Shown here piece after piece: positions 32,676 to 41,632 of a stretch of DNA of 51,158 bases. A program made the translations under genes and the position numbers. Every line of letters begins with the position of its first letter. Position 1 is the first letter of the stretch. Under the pieces are notes generated by a model. It did no database searches. It saw only the letters and a program-made list of their open reading frames with translations, and was not told the DNA's origin. Origin of the DNA: TMED13 sp042090305 (lineage in GTDB: Bacteria; Pseudomonadota; Alphaproteobacteria; Methylaequorales; Methylaequoraceae); NCBI GenBank assembly GCA_042090305.1, contig JBELJQ010000011.1:1-51158 (forward strand), read 5' to 3'.

Positions 32676-34768
32676 GCCAGCATTGATAACAATAATATAG
32701 AAACAATGTTAATAATTTTAATCATTGGGTTAATTGCCGGCCCTGCGGTATCCTTATAAGGGTCACCTACAGTATCACCGGTTATAGCGGCTTTATGAGC
32801 ATCAGAGTTTTTTCCGCCATAATTACCATCTTCTATATATTTCTTTGCATTATCCCAAGCACCTCCACCAGATGTCATTGAAATTGCAACGAAAAGTCCT
32901 GTAACAATAGTACCGAGAAGCATTGCACCTAAAGCGGTAAATGCTGCCGCAGAACTTCCAGAAATTAACAGTATTAAAAAGTAGGTTGCAAATGGTGCTA
33001 ACACTGGAAGCATCGATGGTAAAATCATTGCCTGAATTGCACTTTTAGTTAAAATATCCACCGCTTTACCATATTCCGGTTTAGACCTTCCTGTCATAAT
33101 ACCTTTATTTTCAGCGAACTGCCTTCTTACTTCATTGACAATCTTCTCAGAAGTTCTTCCTACCGCAGTCATTCCCATTGAACCAAACAAATATGGAAGC
33201 ATACCACCAATAAGTAAACCAACAACAACGTATGGGTCATCAAGTGAGAATTTTATGTCTAAATTAGGGAAGTAATATTTTAGATCTTGTGTATAGGCAC
33301 CAAATAAAACAAGTGAAGCAAGTCCTGCAGAACCTATCGCATAACCCTTTGTAACAGCTTTTGTTGTATTACCCACAGCGTCGAGAGCATCAGTAGTTTT
33401 TCTTACGTCTTCGGGTAAATTAGACATTTCAGCTATTCCACCAGCATTATCTGTTACGGGACCATATGCATCAAGAGCTACAATCATCCCAGCTAAAGCT
33501 AACATTGTAGTGGCTGCGATAGAAATTCCGTATAATCCAGCAAATTTGTAAGAGAATATAATTCCAAGAATTATAACGATGGTTGGTAACGCAGTTGACT
33601 GCATTGACATTGCTAAACCTTGGATAATATTTGTTGCATGACCTGATTGTGAAGAACTAGCTACGGATCGAACTGGCTTGAATTCTGTGCTTGTGTAATA
33701 TTCGGTAATCCACACTAATAAACCAGTAACTAAAAGTCCAATTATGGAGCAAAAAAATAAATCGATACCGGAAAAAGATTCTATAAACAAATCCTTGTTA
33801 ATTATCAGCTTATCCACACCTATAAAGATATCTGTAACAAAGTATATTAAGACAACTGATGCAGCTGCTGTAATAATTAGACCTTTGTAAAGCGCCATCA
33901 TTATATTTTTTGATTCCCCTAGCTTTACATAAAAAGATCCTATTAGAGAAGATAAAATACAAACCGCGGCTATAAGTAATGGAAACACCATAAATAAATT
34001 TTGGTCGCTTCCGTCGAAAAGTATTAGACCTAAAACCATTGTACCAACAATTGTTACAGCATAAGTTTCAAAAAGATCAGCAGCCATACCAGCACAATCG
34101 CCAACATTATCTCCAACATTATCGGCTATTACTGCAGGGTTTCGAGGATCATCTTCAGGTATCCCAGCTTCAATTTTCCCTACCAAATCAGCCCCTACAT
34201 CAGCACCTTTTGTGAAGATACCCCCGCCTAGACGAGCAAATATCGAAATTAAAGAAGCACCAAAACTTAAGGCAACCATTGCCTCTATAATCTCTCGTCC
34301 TTGTGCTTGACCAAATTTATTGTATAAAAACCAGTAGTAACCTATCAGACCAAGAAGTCCAAAACCAACTACTAGAAATCCAGTGATTGCGCCAGACTTA
34401 AAAGATATATCTAAAGCTTTATCTATACTTTCAGTTGCAGCCTGAGTTGTTCTTACATTTGCTCGGACTGATACAAACATCCCAACATAACCGGCTAGAC
34501 CAGACAAAAAAGCGCCAATAACGAAGCCAATCGCGACAAACGGGTTATGTATAAGGTAAAAAAGTAAAATTGTTATTAATGCTCCTACAATAGAAATTGT
34601 AATATATTGTCTATTAAGATAGGCTTGAGCTCCTTCTTGAATAGCACTTGCTATTTCAATCATTCTTTCTGAACCTTGAGGGGCTGCGAGGATTTCTCTA
34701 ATGGTAACCACACCATAAACTAGTGATAAAAGTGAGCAAATAAGTATAATTGAAAATTCAAGAATCAT
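32672..34768 (-). CDS. hppA: Membrane-bound proton-translocating pyrophosphatase (K+-independent)
   Basis: Couples hydrolysis of pyrophosphate to proton pumping across the inner membrane. The 698 residues form about 15-16 membrane helices. The PPi-binding motifs are seen: DVGADLVGKIEAGIPEDDPR near 190-209 and DNVGDNVGDCAG near 215-226, plus GDTVGDPYKDTAGPAINP near the C-terminus. The motif GNTTKA near 466 has Lys where K+-dependent enzymes have Ala, so this is the K+-independent, proton-pumping type. It has its own promoter at 34806-34833. With the PPi-type phosphofructokinase it suggests pyrophosphate is used as an energy currency. Confidence 0.95.
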   Translation of the reverse strand: MILEFSIILICSLLSLVYGVVTIREILAAPQGSERMIEIASAIQEGAQAYLNRQYITISIVGALITILLFYLIHNPFVAIGFVIGAFLSGLAGYVGMFVSVRANVRTTQAATESIDKALDISFKSGAITGFLVVGFGLLGLIGYYWFLYNKFGQAQGREIIEAMVALSFGASLISIFARLGGGIFTKGADVGADLVGKIEAGIPEDDPRNPAVIADNVGDNVGDCAGMAADLFETYAVTIVGTMVLGLILFDGSDQNLFMVFPLLIAAVCILSSLIGSFYVKLGESKNIMMALYKGLIITAAASVVLIYFVTDIFIGVDKLIINKDLFIESFSGIDLFFCSIIGLLVTGLLVWITEYYTSTEFKPVRSVASSSQSGHATNIIQGLAMSMQSTALPTIVIILGIIFSYKFAGLYGISIAATTMLALAGMIVALDAYGPVTDNAGGIAEMSNLPEDVRKTTDALDAVGNTTKAVTKGYAIGSAGLASLVLFGAYTQDLKYYFPNLDIKFSLDDPYVVVGLLIGGMLPYLFGSMGMTAVGRTSEKIVNEVRRQFAENKGIMTGRSKPEYGKAVDILTKSAIQAMILPSMLPVLAPFATYFLILLISGSSAAAFTALGAMLLGTIVTGLFVAISMTSGGGAWDNAKKYIEDGNYGGKNSDAHKAAITGDTVGDPYKDTAGPAINPMIKIINIVSILLLSMLA

Positions 34769-34805
34769 AATTTAGATATTTTTTTAATGTTAATACGATT
34801 TGCGA

Positions 34806-34833
34806 TTTATATCATATTACATATTTTGTTCAA
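34806..34833 (-). promoter_or_regulatory. Sigma70-type promoter of hppA
   Basis: On the minus strand TTGAAC (34828-34833, 4 of 6) and TATAAA (34806-34811, 5 of 6) are 16 bases apart, about 40 bases before the hppA ATG, in the 72-base gap after thiL. Confidence 0.5.
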
Positions 34834-34840
34834 TATAAAA

Positions 34841-35782
34841 TTAAAAATGAGAAAAACTTTTTATACAAATGGGAATATTCTTATGATTTGAATCTACAAG
34901 CTTTACTCCATTTCCTTTATCAAAATATCCAATTTTTGCATAATTTTTATTTATTTTGAATGAACTATTAAATGGTTTACCCGATGAAAAAAGAAGTTCA
35001 TAATCTTCACCACCACCTAACATGATATTGAACATTTTAGATTTATTATTTTTGTTCAGAATTTCTTTGGCTTCAATTGAAAATGGAATAGAATCAAGAA
35101 AAATTACTGCTTGCAAATTAGAATTTTCTGAGACGTTCAGTAATTCCTCATATAAACCGTCTGAAACATCGGTACAAAAATCAACTTTGCCTAGTAAATT
35201 TTGTCCAAATTTTAATCTTGGCTCGGGTAAAAGAAATTTCTCTATAAAGTAGCTTTTCAAACTCTTTGAACAATTAATTTTTTTATAATTATATAATAAA
35301 TTGTAACCAATTGAAGCATCACCAATGTTTCCAGTTACAAAAATTTCCGACCCAACTTTAGCTTTATTCTCCGAATGGACTTTTCCTTTTTTTTTTCCAA
35401 ATATTGTTAAGCTCAAAAATATTTTTTTTGACTTAGTTAAATCACCACCAAATAATTTTAACTGAAATTTTTTTGAATCTTTTTTCAAACCCTCAGAGAA
35501 TCTTTTTAACCAAGTTAGATCGCTATTAGGAATACAAATATTCAAGACATATCCATAAGGTTTTGAACCCATCGCTGCTAAATCGGATAAATTTATCCTA
35601 ATCAATTTCTGTGCAAGCTTTTCTGGATCATGATTTTTTTTAAAATGATAATCCTCTACCATCACATCCGTAGATACAACAAGATTTTGATTTATTAATG
35701 CTGCATCATTTTTTAATCCATATGATTCTTTATTATTGGCTAATGGAGCAAAAAACTTTCTTATTATTTCTTTTTCATGCAC
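34841..35782 (-). CDS. thiL: Thiamine-monophosphate kinase
   Basis: ATP-dependent final step of thiamine pyrophosphate synthesis. The 313 residues match the PurM/ThiL fold: NDAALI near 25-30, VVSTDVMVEDYHF near 33-45, NLSDLAAMGSKPYGYVLNI (about 64-82), LFGGDLTKS, TDVSDGLYEE and GGGEDYELLF. It overlaps the end of nusB by 8 bases, the usual alphaproteobacterial ribH-nusB-thiL order. No other thiamine gene is in the window. Confidence 0.94.
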   Translation of the reverse strand: MHEKEIIRKFFAPLANNKESYGLKNDAALINQNLVVSTDVMVEDYHFKKNHDPEKLAQKLIRINLSDLAAMGSKPYGYVLNICIPNSDLTWLKRFSEGLKKDSKKFQLKLFGGDLTKSKKIFLSLTIFGKKKGKVHSENKAKVGSEIFVTGNIGDASIGYNLLYNYKKINCSKSLKSYFIEKFLLPEPRLKFGQNLLGKVDFCTDVSDGLYEELLNVSENSNLQAVIFLDSIPFSIEAKEILNKNNKSKMFNIMLGGGEDYELLFSSGKPFNSSFKINKNYAKIGYFDKGNGVKLVDSNHKNIPICIKSFSHF

Positions 35783-36230
35783 TTTTGTTTAACTCTTTAT
35801 GAATGTTATCAAGAATTGCATTTATAAATTTTATTTCATCATCTTTATGAAAAGATTCTGCTATTTTTAAATACTCGGATACTATTATTTTTATTGAAGT
35901 TTTCGGACATAATAATATTTCAGAAATTGCAACTGATAAAATTGCAGATAAAACTGAGGGCAATCTGTCAATTTGCCAGCCAACACTTAGATTTTTTATT
36001 ATCAACTTTTCAATTTCGTCATTATTATCAACTAAATTATCAAAAATTTTATAAAAAAAATTTTTATCAAATTTCTTATACTTAATTTTTTTATCAAAAT
36101 CTAAAAAAACAAAAAAATTTGGAGAGTTTATATCATGAATTATCTGTTCTCTATTTGAGCCAAGGTTCAAATTATATTTTGATTGTACAGCTAAGTACCT
36201 GGAAAGTGATTTTGGTAATAACTTATTCAT
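35775..36230 (-). CDS. nusB: Transcription antitermination protein NusB
   Basis: Binds boxA RNA with S10 to support rRNA antitermination. The 151 residues form the all-helical NusB fold: SRYLAVQSKYNLNLG near 9-23, then after a lysine-rich stretch VGWQIDRLPSVLSAILSVAI (about 85-104) and the signature helix TSIKIIVSEYLKIAESF. It is more divergent and asparagine/lysine-rich than most. It overlaps ribH and thiL by 8 bases each, so all three are translationally linked. Confidence 0.9.
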   Translation of the reverse strand: MNKLLPKSLSRYLAVQSKYNLNLGSNREQIIHDINSPNFFVFLDFDKKIKYKKFDKNFFYKIFDNLVDNNDEIEKLIIKNLSVGWQIDRLPSVLSAILSVAISEILLCPKTSIKIIVSEYLKIAESFHKDDEIKFINAILDNIHKELNKSA

Positions 36231-36648
36231 TTAAAATCTTAATTAGTTTTAAACAAGCTATCATCGCCCTTCCTCCATAATCTTCTCCAGTTACTTTTGA
36301 ACGGGAAACTGCTTGCTTGTAATTATCTGCTGTGATTATCCCTGAACCAATTGCAATGTTCATGGAATATGCTATTTTGTAAATTTCTCTGACTGCTAAA
36401 TCTTTGACAATATGATAATGGTCGGTTTCACCCTTAATTAAACATGTTAATATTACGTAACCATCATATTCCTTTATAAATCTATTCAAAATAGTAGGTA
36501 TTTCCAAAGTGCCTGGAACTCGTTTTATTTCATATGTAAATTCTTCATTATTTAATTTACTCAATGCTCCTAATTCTAGATTTTTAGCAATATCATGATA
36601 GAAGTCTGCTATTATAATTAAAATTTTTTTAAATTTTTTTTGTTCCAT
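36223..36648 (-). CDS. ribH: 6,7-dimethyl-8-ribityllumazine synthase
   Basis: Penultimate step of riboflavin synthesis. The 141 residues contain the phosphate/substrate-binding loops: IIADFYHDIA near 12-21, VPGTLEIP near 44-51, CLIKGETDHYHIV near 69-81 and GIITADNYKQA near 103-113. GGRAMIACLKLI ends the fold. Its start overlaps the ribB end by 20 bases and its end overlaps nusB by 8, so it is part of a compact ribD-ribE-ribB-ribH-nusB-thiL operon. Confidence 0.96.
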   Translation of the reverse strand: MEQKKFKKILIIIADFYHDIAKNLELGALSKLNNEEFTYEIKRVPGTLEIPTILNRFIKEYDGYVILTCLIKGETDHYHIVKDLAVREIYKIAYSMNIAIGSGIITADNYKQAVSRSKVTGEDYGGRAMIACLKLIKILNE

Positions 36649-37711
36649 TTACTTCTAAGCCAAAACCATCAATACCAACAATATTTTTTCTGGATCTTGT
36701 TAGTAGAATTATCTTTTTTACTCCTAAATCTATTAGAATCTGTGCACCAACTCCATATTCCTTCAAAATTTTTTCTTTATTATTTGTATTTCTCAATACT
36801 GTAACTTTTTTTGTTAATTCTTTTTTTGGGTTTCTAATTATTACAAGTACCCCACTATTAGATTTTGAAATAATATTTATTGATTTATTAAGATCATTTG
36901 ATTTATTTGAGAGAATGTCGGAAAAAATATTTAAACCGTGCATTCTGACTAAAATATTCTTATTACCTTTAATCTCACCCTTTACAAATGCAAGATGCTC
37001 TGTACCATCAATTAAATTTTTATATACATACATTTTAAATTCGGTATTGAGTAATTTAACATCATCTGTTTTTATACATTTTACAAATTTATCTTTTTGA
37101 AGTTTATATTGAATTAGGTCCTTAATTGAGGACATTTTAAGTTTATGTTTCTTGCAAAATTTGACTAAATCTTTCATTCGAGCCATTGAGCCATCGTCAT
37201 TCATTATTTCACATATCACACCATATGGACTTTTCTCGCCCACTGATAATCTTGATAAATCTACAGCAGCTTCAGTATGACCTGCTCTCTCGAGGACTCC
37301 ACCATCTGAAGATAATAACGGGAAGATATGTCCTGGGCTGACCAAATCTCTAGACGATGAGGTTGGAGATACAGCAACTCTTACAGTTTCTGATCTATCT
37401 TTAGCACTTATTCCTGTTGTTATTCCTTTTTTAGCCTCAATACTAACTGTAAATGCTGTTCTATGTCGACTTTGGTTTTGGTCCGTCATTAACTTGAGAT
37501 TTAACTTTTTAAATCTACTTTTATCGAGGGCTAGACATATTAGTCCTCGAGCGTATTTTGCCATAAAATTTATTTTATCAGCAGTAACATGAGATGCACA
37601 GAATATTAAATCACCCTCATTTTCTCGATCTTCATCATCAACAATTACTACCATCTTGCCTTTTGACAAGTCAGAAATTATGTCAGAAATGGGGGATAAA
37701 TTACTTTTCAT
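36629..37711 (-). CDS. ribB: 3,4-dihydroxy-2-butanone 4-phosphate synthase with degenerate GTP cyclohydrolase II domain
   Basis: The N-terminal 200 residues of this 360-residue protein are an intact DHBP synthase: VIVDDEDRENEGDLIFCA (about 21-38), RHRTAFTVSIEA, then SPGHIFPLLSSDGGVLERAG and HTEAAVDLSRL. The C-terminal 150 residues have the fold remnants of GTP cyclohydrolase II (EYGVGAQILIDLGV near 325) but lack the three zinc cysteines and the RCDCG motif. So only the ribB reaction is expected here, like the RibBX-type proteins of other Alphaproteobacteria. ATG 37711 is chosen over an ATG ten codons upstream; it overlaps ribE by 11 bases. Confidence 0.9.
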   Translation of the reverse strand: MKSNLSPISDIISDLSKGKMVVIVDDEDRENEGDLIFCASHVTADKINFMAKYARGLICLALDKSRFKKLNLKLMTDQNQSRHRTAFTVSIEAKKGITTGISAKDRSETVRVAVSPTSSSRDLVSPGHIFPLLSSDGGVLERAGHTEAAVDLSRLSVGEKSPYGVICEIMNDDGSMARMKDLVKFCKKHKLKMSSIKDLIQYKLQKDKFVKCIKTDDVKLLNTEFKMYVYKNLIDGTEHLAFVKGEIKGNKNILVRMHGLNIFSDILSNKSNDLNKSINIISKSNSGVLVIIRNPKKELTKKVTVLRNTNNKEKILKEYGVGAQILIDLGVKKIILLTRSRKNIVGIDGFGLEVNGTKKI

Positions 37712-38276
37712 TTTTGAGTATCCTATGAACGTATCTAGCAAGCATATCTACTTCTATATTAAAAGTGTCTCCAACTTTACAGTAATTAAAATTCGTATTT
37801 TTCCAAGTGTATGGAATTACACTTATTTTAAAAGTATTTTTTAAAACATCATTTACTGTCAATGAAATACCGTCTATTGAAATAGAACATTTTGAAGTCA
37901 AAAAACTTATTATTTTCCCCGAGGTTTTAAATTCAACAACTCTAGAACCTTCTAGGTTTTTTATTGATTTTATTACAGTAATTCCATCCACATGACCAAA
38001 GACGAGATGACCGTTAATTTCATCCCCAACCTTTAATGAACTTTCAAGATTTAGATAATCTCCTTTTTTTTTTTTTGAAAAGCTAGTTTTAAGTATTGTT
38101 TCTTCAGAAAGATCACAATAAAAAATATCCTTATTTTTTTTTGAAACCGTAAGACATACCCCGGAACATGAAATTGATTGACCAAGAGATAAGTTTTTTA
38201 GGTTTGATTGAATACCAATTTTTTTTTTTTCAAAGAAAACAATCTTACCTAAATTTGAAATAATTCCACTAAACAT
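37701..38276 (-). CDS. ribE: Riboflavin synthase, alpha subunit type
   Basis: Dismutates two lumazine molecules to riboflavin. The 191 residues have two lumazine-binding repeats: the first from MFSGIISNLGKI to SISCSGVCLTVSKK, the second from INGHLVFGHVDGI to SCSISIDGISLTVNDV. Two poly-T runs (38064-38076 and 38219-38230 on the plus strand) encode lysine runs within it. It follows ribD by 13 bases and overlaps ribB. Length is slightly under the usual 195-215. Confidence 0.95.
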   Translation of the reverse strand: MFSGIISNLGKIVFFEKKKIGIQSNLKNLSLGQSISCSGVCLTVSKKNKDIFYCDLSEETILKTSFSKKKKGDYLNLESSLKVGDEINGHLVFGHVDGITVIKSIKNLEGSRVVEFKTSGKIISFLTSKCSISIDGISLTVNDVLKNTFKISVIPYTWKNTNFNYCKVGDTFNIEVDMLARYVHRILKNEK

Positions 38277-38289
38277 TATATTCTAATAA

Positions 38290-39387
38290 TTATTTTTCAT
38301 AAATTTTCATCGTATCATTATCTAATATAGTTACTTGTTTCAATTTAAACTTTTTTTTTGTTAAATCTAAATAAACTTTTCCCAAAGCTGGTTGTCCTTT
38401 ATCTCCTACAAAGTAATTTGATTGAAAGATGATTAGTTCATCACAAAAATTACTTGATATGAAAGAATTAAAAATTTCAGAACCTCCCTCAACTAATAAT
38501 TTAAAAATACCATGACTTGAAAGTACTTTAAGAATATGCCTGAGATTAAAATTTTTATTTTCTAATGGAATTATTTTTAGATTAGGTTTTTCTGTACTTG
38601 AAATATTTTTTTCTTCATTTCTTTTAGTAAAAAAAATTGTTTTTGATTTTTCACAATTTTTAAATATGTTGTAGTTATTCTTTACATTCAAATCTTTTGA
38701 TATTGTAACTCTTATGGGCGAGTGTTCCCTTAAACCATTTAACCTACAATTTAGCTTCGGATTATCAATCTTTACAGTATTTGCTCCAACTAAAATTGCG
38801 TCATAATTCGACCTAATGGAATGAAGAATGCGTTGAGATAAATCATTAGTAATTTTAGATCTCGTTCTAAATTTATGAGAAATTTTTCCGTCTAGAGATA
38901 AAGCAAATTTCAAAGTAACCCTAGGTCTATCATTCTTTCTATTTAAAAAATATCCTGAATAATTCCTTTTAATTTGTTCTTCTAGAATACCAGAAGTGAC
39001 TTTTATTTTACTATTTTTTAGAATTCTTCTGCCTTTTCCATTCACACGTTTATCGGGATCGTTCGTTGCATAAACGACTTCATTTATCTTTTTTCTTTTT
39101 ATTAACTCAACACACGAAATATCTCTTCCTGAATGGCAGCAAGGTTCTAAAGTAGAGTATAATCTATAATATTTATTTACCTTAAAATTAACCTTACTTA
39201 TTGCTTTAAACTCAGCGTGTGGTCTGCCGCCCCTATCTGTGATGCCAAAACTTACAATATTGCTATCTTTAAGATTTTTATTACTTTCAACAATCAAACA
39301 TACAACCGTAGGGTTTGGAAAAGAAGAACCATTGTACTTCTCAAGAATTGATAATGCTATCCCCATGTAAAATTGGTCATCGTCCAC
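38290..39387 (-). CDS. ribD: Bifunctional diaminohydroxyphosphoribosylaminopyrimidine deaminase / reductase
   Basis: Second and third steps of riboflavin synthesis from GTP. The 365 residues show the N-terminal deaminase with zinc ligands His57 (HAEF), Cys83 (TLEPCC) and Cys92. A C-terminal reductase begins near 150 with RPRVTLKFALSLDGKI and contains SIRSNYDAILVGANTVKIDN. The start is GTG at 39387: the residues before MGIALSILEKY (DDDQFY) match the family, so the internal ATG is too late. It follows nrdR by 3 bases. Confidence 0.94.
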   Translation of the reverse strand: MDDDQFYMGIALSILEKYNGSSFPNPTVVCLIVESNKNLKDSNIVSFGITDRGGRPHAEFKAISKVNFKVNKYYRLYSTLEPCCHSGRDISCVELIKRKKINEVVYATNDPDKRVNGKGRRILKNSKIKVTSGILEEQIKRNYSGYFLNRKNDRPRVTLKFALSLDGKISHKFRTRSKITNDLSQRILHSIRSNYDAILVGANTVKIDNPKLNCRLNGLREHSPIRVTISKDLNVKNNYNIFKNCEKSKTIFFTKRNEEKNISSTEKPNLKIIPLENKNFNLRHILKVLSSHGIFKLLVEGGSEIFNSFISSNFCDELIIFQSNYFVGDKGQPALGKVYLDLTKKKFKLKQVTILDNDTMKIYEK

Positions 39388-39390
39388 AGA

Positions 39391-39852
39391 TTATTCTTCT
39401 TTTAGATTTATATTCTTGTCAATAAATTTCCTAAAGTCATCCGTCTCTTGAAAGTCTTTATAAACAGATGCAAACCTTAGGTAGGCCACTCTATCAAGTT
39501 CTTTTAGTGCATCCATTACTAACTCACCGATAACTTTAGTTGGTATTTCTGTTTCCCCAGAACTCTCTAACCTTCTTTGTATACTGTTGGTTATAAGTTC
39601 TATTTGTTCTTGTTTAACAGGACGTTTTCTACATGATATATTGATTGACCTTACTAGCTTTTCTCTGTCAAAGATGGTTCTAGACTGATCTTTCTTTATT
39701 ACCATCAATTCTCTCAATTGAACTCTTTCGAAAGTAGTGAATCTAGCCGCACATGCCGGGCATTGTCTCCTACGTCTTATAGAACTATTGTCTTCAGACG
39801 GTCTGGAATCCTTTACTTGTGTTTCATCGTGACCACAAAATGGACAACGCAT
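39391..39852 (-). CDS. nrdR: Transcriptional repressor NrdR
   Basis: ATP/dATP-sensing repressor of ribonucleotide reductase genes. The 153 residues have an N-terminal zinc ribbon with Cys3, Cys6, Cys31 and Cys34, the basic stretch IRRRRQCPACAARFTTFERV, and an ATP-cone domain from about 48 (VIKKDQSRTIFDREKL). Placement between glyA and ribD is typical for Alphaproteobacteria. No ribonucleotide reductase gene is in the window, so its targets are elsewhere. Confidence 0.97.
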   Translation of the reverse strand: MRCPFCGHDETQVKDSRPSEDNSSIRRRRQCPACAARFTTFERVQLRELMVIKKDQSRTIFDREKLVRSINISCRKRPVKQEQIELITNSIQRRLESSGETEIPTKVIGELVMDALKELDRVAYLRFASVYKDFQETDDFRKFIDKNINLKEE

Positions 39853-39881
39853 CAGAGAGCCTTCCCTTGTAAGTTTTTGCC

Positions 39882-41165
39882 TTAAATAGCAGAACTATAT
39901 ATTGGAAATTTGTCACACAAAGCTTTTACTTTAAGCTTTACTTCGTTTTCCATATTAGAGTTATCTTCAGGGTTAGAAGATAAACTATCTAAAACATCAC
40001 CAATTAAATTTCCTACTAATCTGAATTCTTCAACTCCAAATCCTCTACTTGTACCTGCAGGCGAGCCTAATCTTATACCAGATGTTACAAATGGGCTTTC
40101 TGGATCAAAAGGAACACCATTTTTATTACATGTGATTCCAGCGTTTTCAAGTGATCTCTCTGCAGCTTTCCCTGTTAAGTTTTTTGGGCGCAAATCTACT
40201 AGAACTAGGTGTGTATCTGTGCCACCTGAAACAACTTCAAGACCTCTTTCGAGCATAACTTCAGAAAGTACTTTGGCATTGTCAACTACTGAATTTATAT
40301 ATCCTTTAAATTCTGGCTTGAGTGCTTCTGCAAATGCTACAGCTTTTGCACATATAACGTGCATTAGTGGACCGCCTTGCAAACCAGGAAAAACCGCAGA
40401 GTTAATTTTTTTTGCGTGAGCCTCGTTATTTGTGAGAATGATTCCACCGCGTGGACCTCTTAGCGTTTTATGTGTAGTTGAGGTAACAACATCTGCAAAC
40501 TCTAATGGGTTAGGATAGACTCCTGTAGCAACAAGACCAGCAAAATGTGCCATATCAACCAATAACATGGCGCCTACAGAATCTGCAATAGTTTTAAATT
40601 TCTGAAAATCTATTATTCTTGGATACGCAGAGCCACCAGCTATGATTAGTTTTGGCATGTGTTCCTTTGCTAGACTTTCAACTTCATCGTAATCAATCAA
40701 AGCTGTTTCTTTTTTTACACCATATTGAATTGCGTTAAACCACTTACCAGATTCGTTAGGAGGAGCACCATGAGTTAGATGACCACCAGCAGCTAATGAC
40801 ATACCCATGATTGTATCACCTGGTTTAAGTAGTGCCAAAAAAACAGCTTGGTTAGCCTGTGAACCTGAATGCACTTGAACGTTGGCAAATTTTGCATTAA
40901 AAAGTTTAGTTATCCTTTCGATGCAAAGATCTTCAACAACATCAACGTGCTCACAACCACCGTAATACCTTTTACCAGAATAGCCTTCTGCATACTTATT
41001 GGTTAGAATTGTACCTTGTGCTTCAAGTACCGCCTTTGAAACAATGTTTTCTGAGGCAATAAGTTCTATTTGGTCATTCTGTCTATGATACTCGTTTTTT
41101 ATTGCATCCAAAATGGCTGGATCGGTTTGTGTTAAACTGCTCTCAAAAAATAATTGTCCTGTCAT
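39882..41165 (-). CDS. glyA: Serine hydroxymethyltransferase
   Basis: PLP enzyme that interconverts serine and glycine with tetrahydrofolate. The 427 residues show IELIASENIVSKAVLEAQG near 35-53, LTNKYAEGYSGKRYYGG, and the PLP lysine in TSTTHKTLRGPRGG (about 225-238). It precedes nrdR and the riboflavin genes. An AGCS-type glycine/alanine symporter and rpiB lie just upstream on the same strand, and a serine-glyoxylate-type aminotransferase is at the right end of the window, so glycine/serine handling recurs here. Confidence 0.98.
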   Translation of the reverse strand: MTGQLFFESSLTQTDPAILDAIKNEYHRQNDQIELIASENIVSKAVLEAQGTILTNKYAEGYSGKRYYGGCEHVDVVEDLCIERITKLFNAKFANVQVHSGSQANQAVFLALLKPGDTIMGMSLAAGGHLTHGAPPNESGKWFNAIQYGVKKETALIDYDEVESLAKEHMPKLIIAGGSAYPRIIDFQKFKTIADSVGAMLLVDMAHFAGLVATGVYPNPLEFADVVTSTTHKTLRGPRGGIILTNNEAHAKKINSAVFPGLQGGPLMHVICAKAVAFAEALKPEFKGYINSVVDNAKVLSEVMLERGLEVVSGGTDTHLVLVDLRPKNLTGKAAERSLENAGITCNKNGVPFDPESPFVTSGIRLGSPAGTSRGFGVEEFRLVGNLIGDVLDSLSSNPEDNSNMENEVKLKVKALCDKFPIYSSAI

Positions 41166-41185
41166 AATATTCTCCTAACTAGTAA

Positions 41186-41632
41186 TTATAAATCTACATT
41201 ATTAAATTTGTTAAGTCTACCCTCATGGCGTCCACCTTCAAATTCTGTTTTAAAAAAAACTATTAAACATTTAATAGCTTCTTCATCAGAAATCAACCTT
41301 GAACCTAAAACTAATATATTCGCATTATTATGCTCCCTTGCAAGCTTTGACATTTTTTCATCAAGGCATAATGCAGCTCTGACATTTTTATGTCTGTTAG
41401 CAACCATTGACATTCCAATCCCCGAACCACAAATTAAGATACCATAAGTATTTTTTTCTCTAGAAATTTTTTTTGATAATTTATTAGCAAAATCCGGATA
41501 ATCTACCGATTCATCTGAACTAGTACCTAAATCATAAAAATTTAAACCTAATTTCAGGCTTAAAATTTTTTTCTTTAGTATGAAGCCAGCATGATCAGAT
41601 GCTATATAAATGATATTTTTACTCCTTAACAA
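41186..41632 (-). CDS. rpiB: Ribose 5-phosphate isomerase B
   Basis: Interconverts ribose 5-phosphate and ribulose 5-phosphate. The 148-residue frame has IYIASDHAGFILKKKI near the start, VDYPDFANKLSKKI, then GILICGSGIGMSMVANRHKN with the catalytic cysteine, and NNANILVLGSRLI. The start is uncertain. TTG 41632 overlaps the upstream symporter gene by 14 bases. An AAGGAG at the end of that gene is ideally placed for ATC 41614 or ATT 41611, which would give the usual short N-terminus, but both codons are rare starts. The rpiB-glyA linkage is common in Alphaproteobacteria. Confidence 0.93.
   Translation of the reverse strand: MLRSKNIIYIASDHAGFILKKKILSLKLGLNFYDLGTSSDESVDYPDFANKLSKKISREKNTYGILICGSGIGMSMVANRHKNVRAALCLDEKMSKLAREHNNANILVLGSRLISDEEAIKCLIVFFKTEFEGGRHEGRLNKFNNVDL

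Noticed and set aside
39910..40419. 169-codon plus-strand frame opposite glyA
   Set aside because: Antisense to well-conserved glyA with no start signal; its length follows from glyA codon bias.
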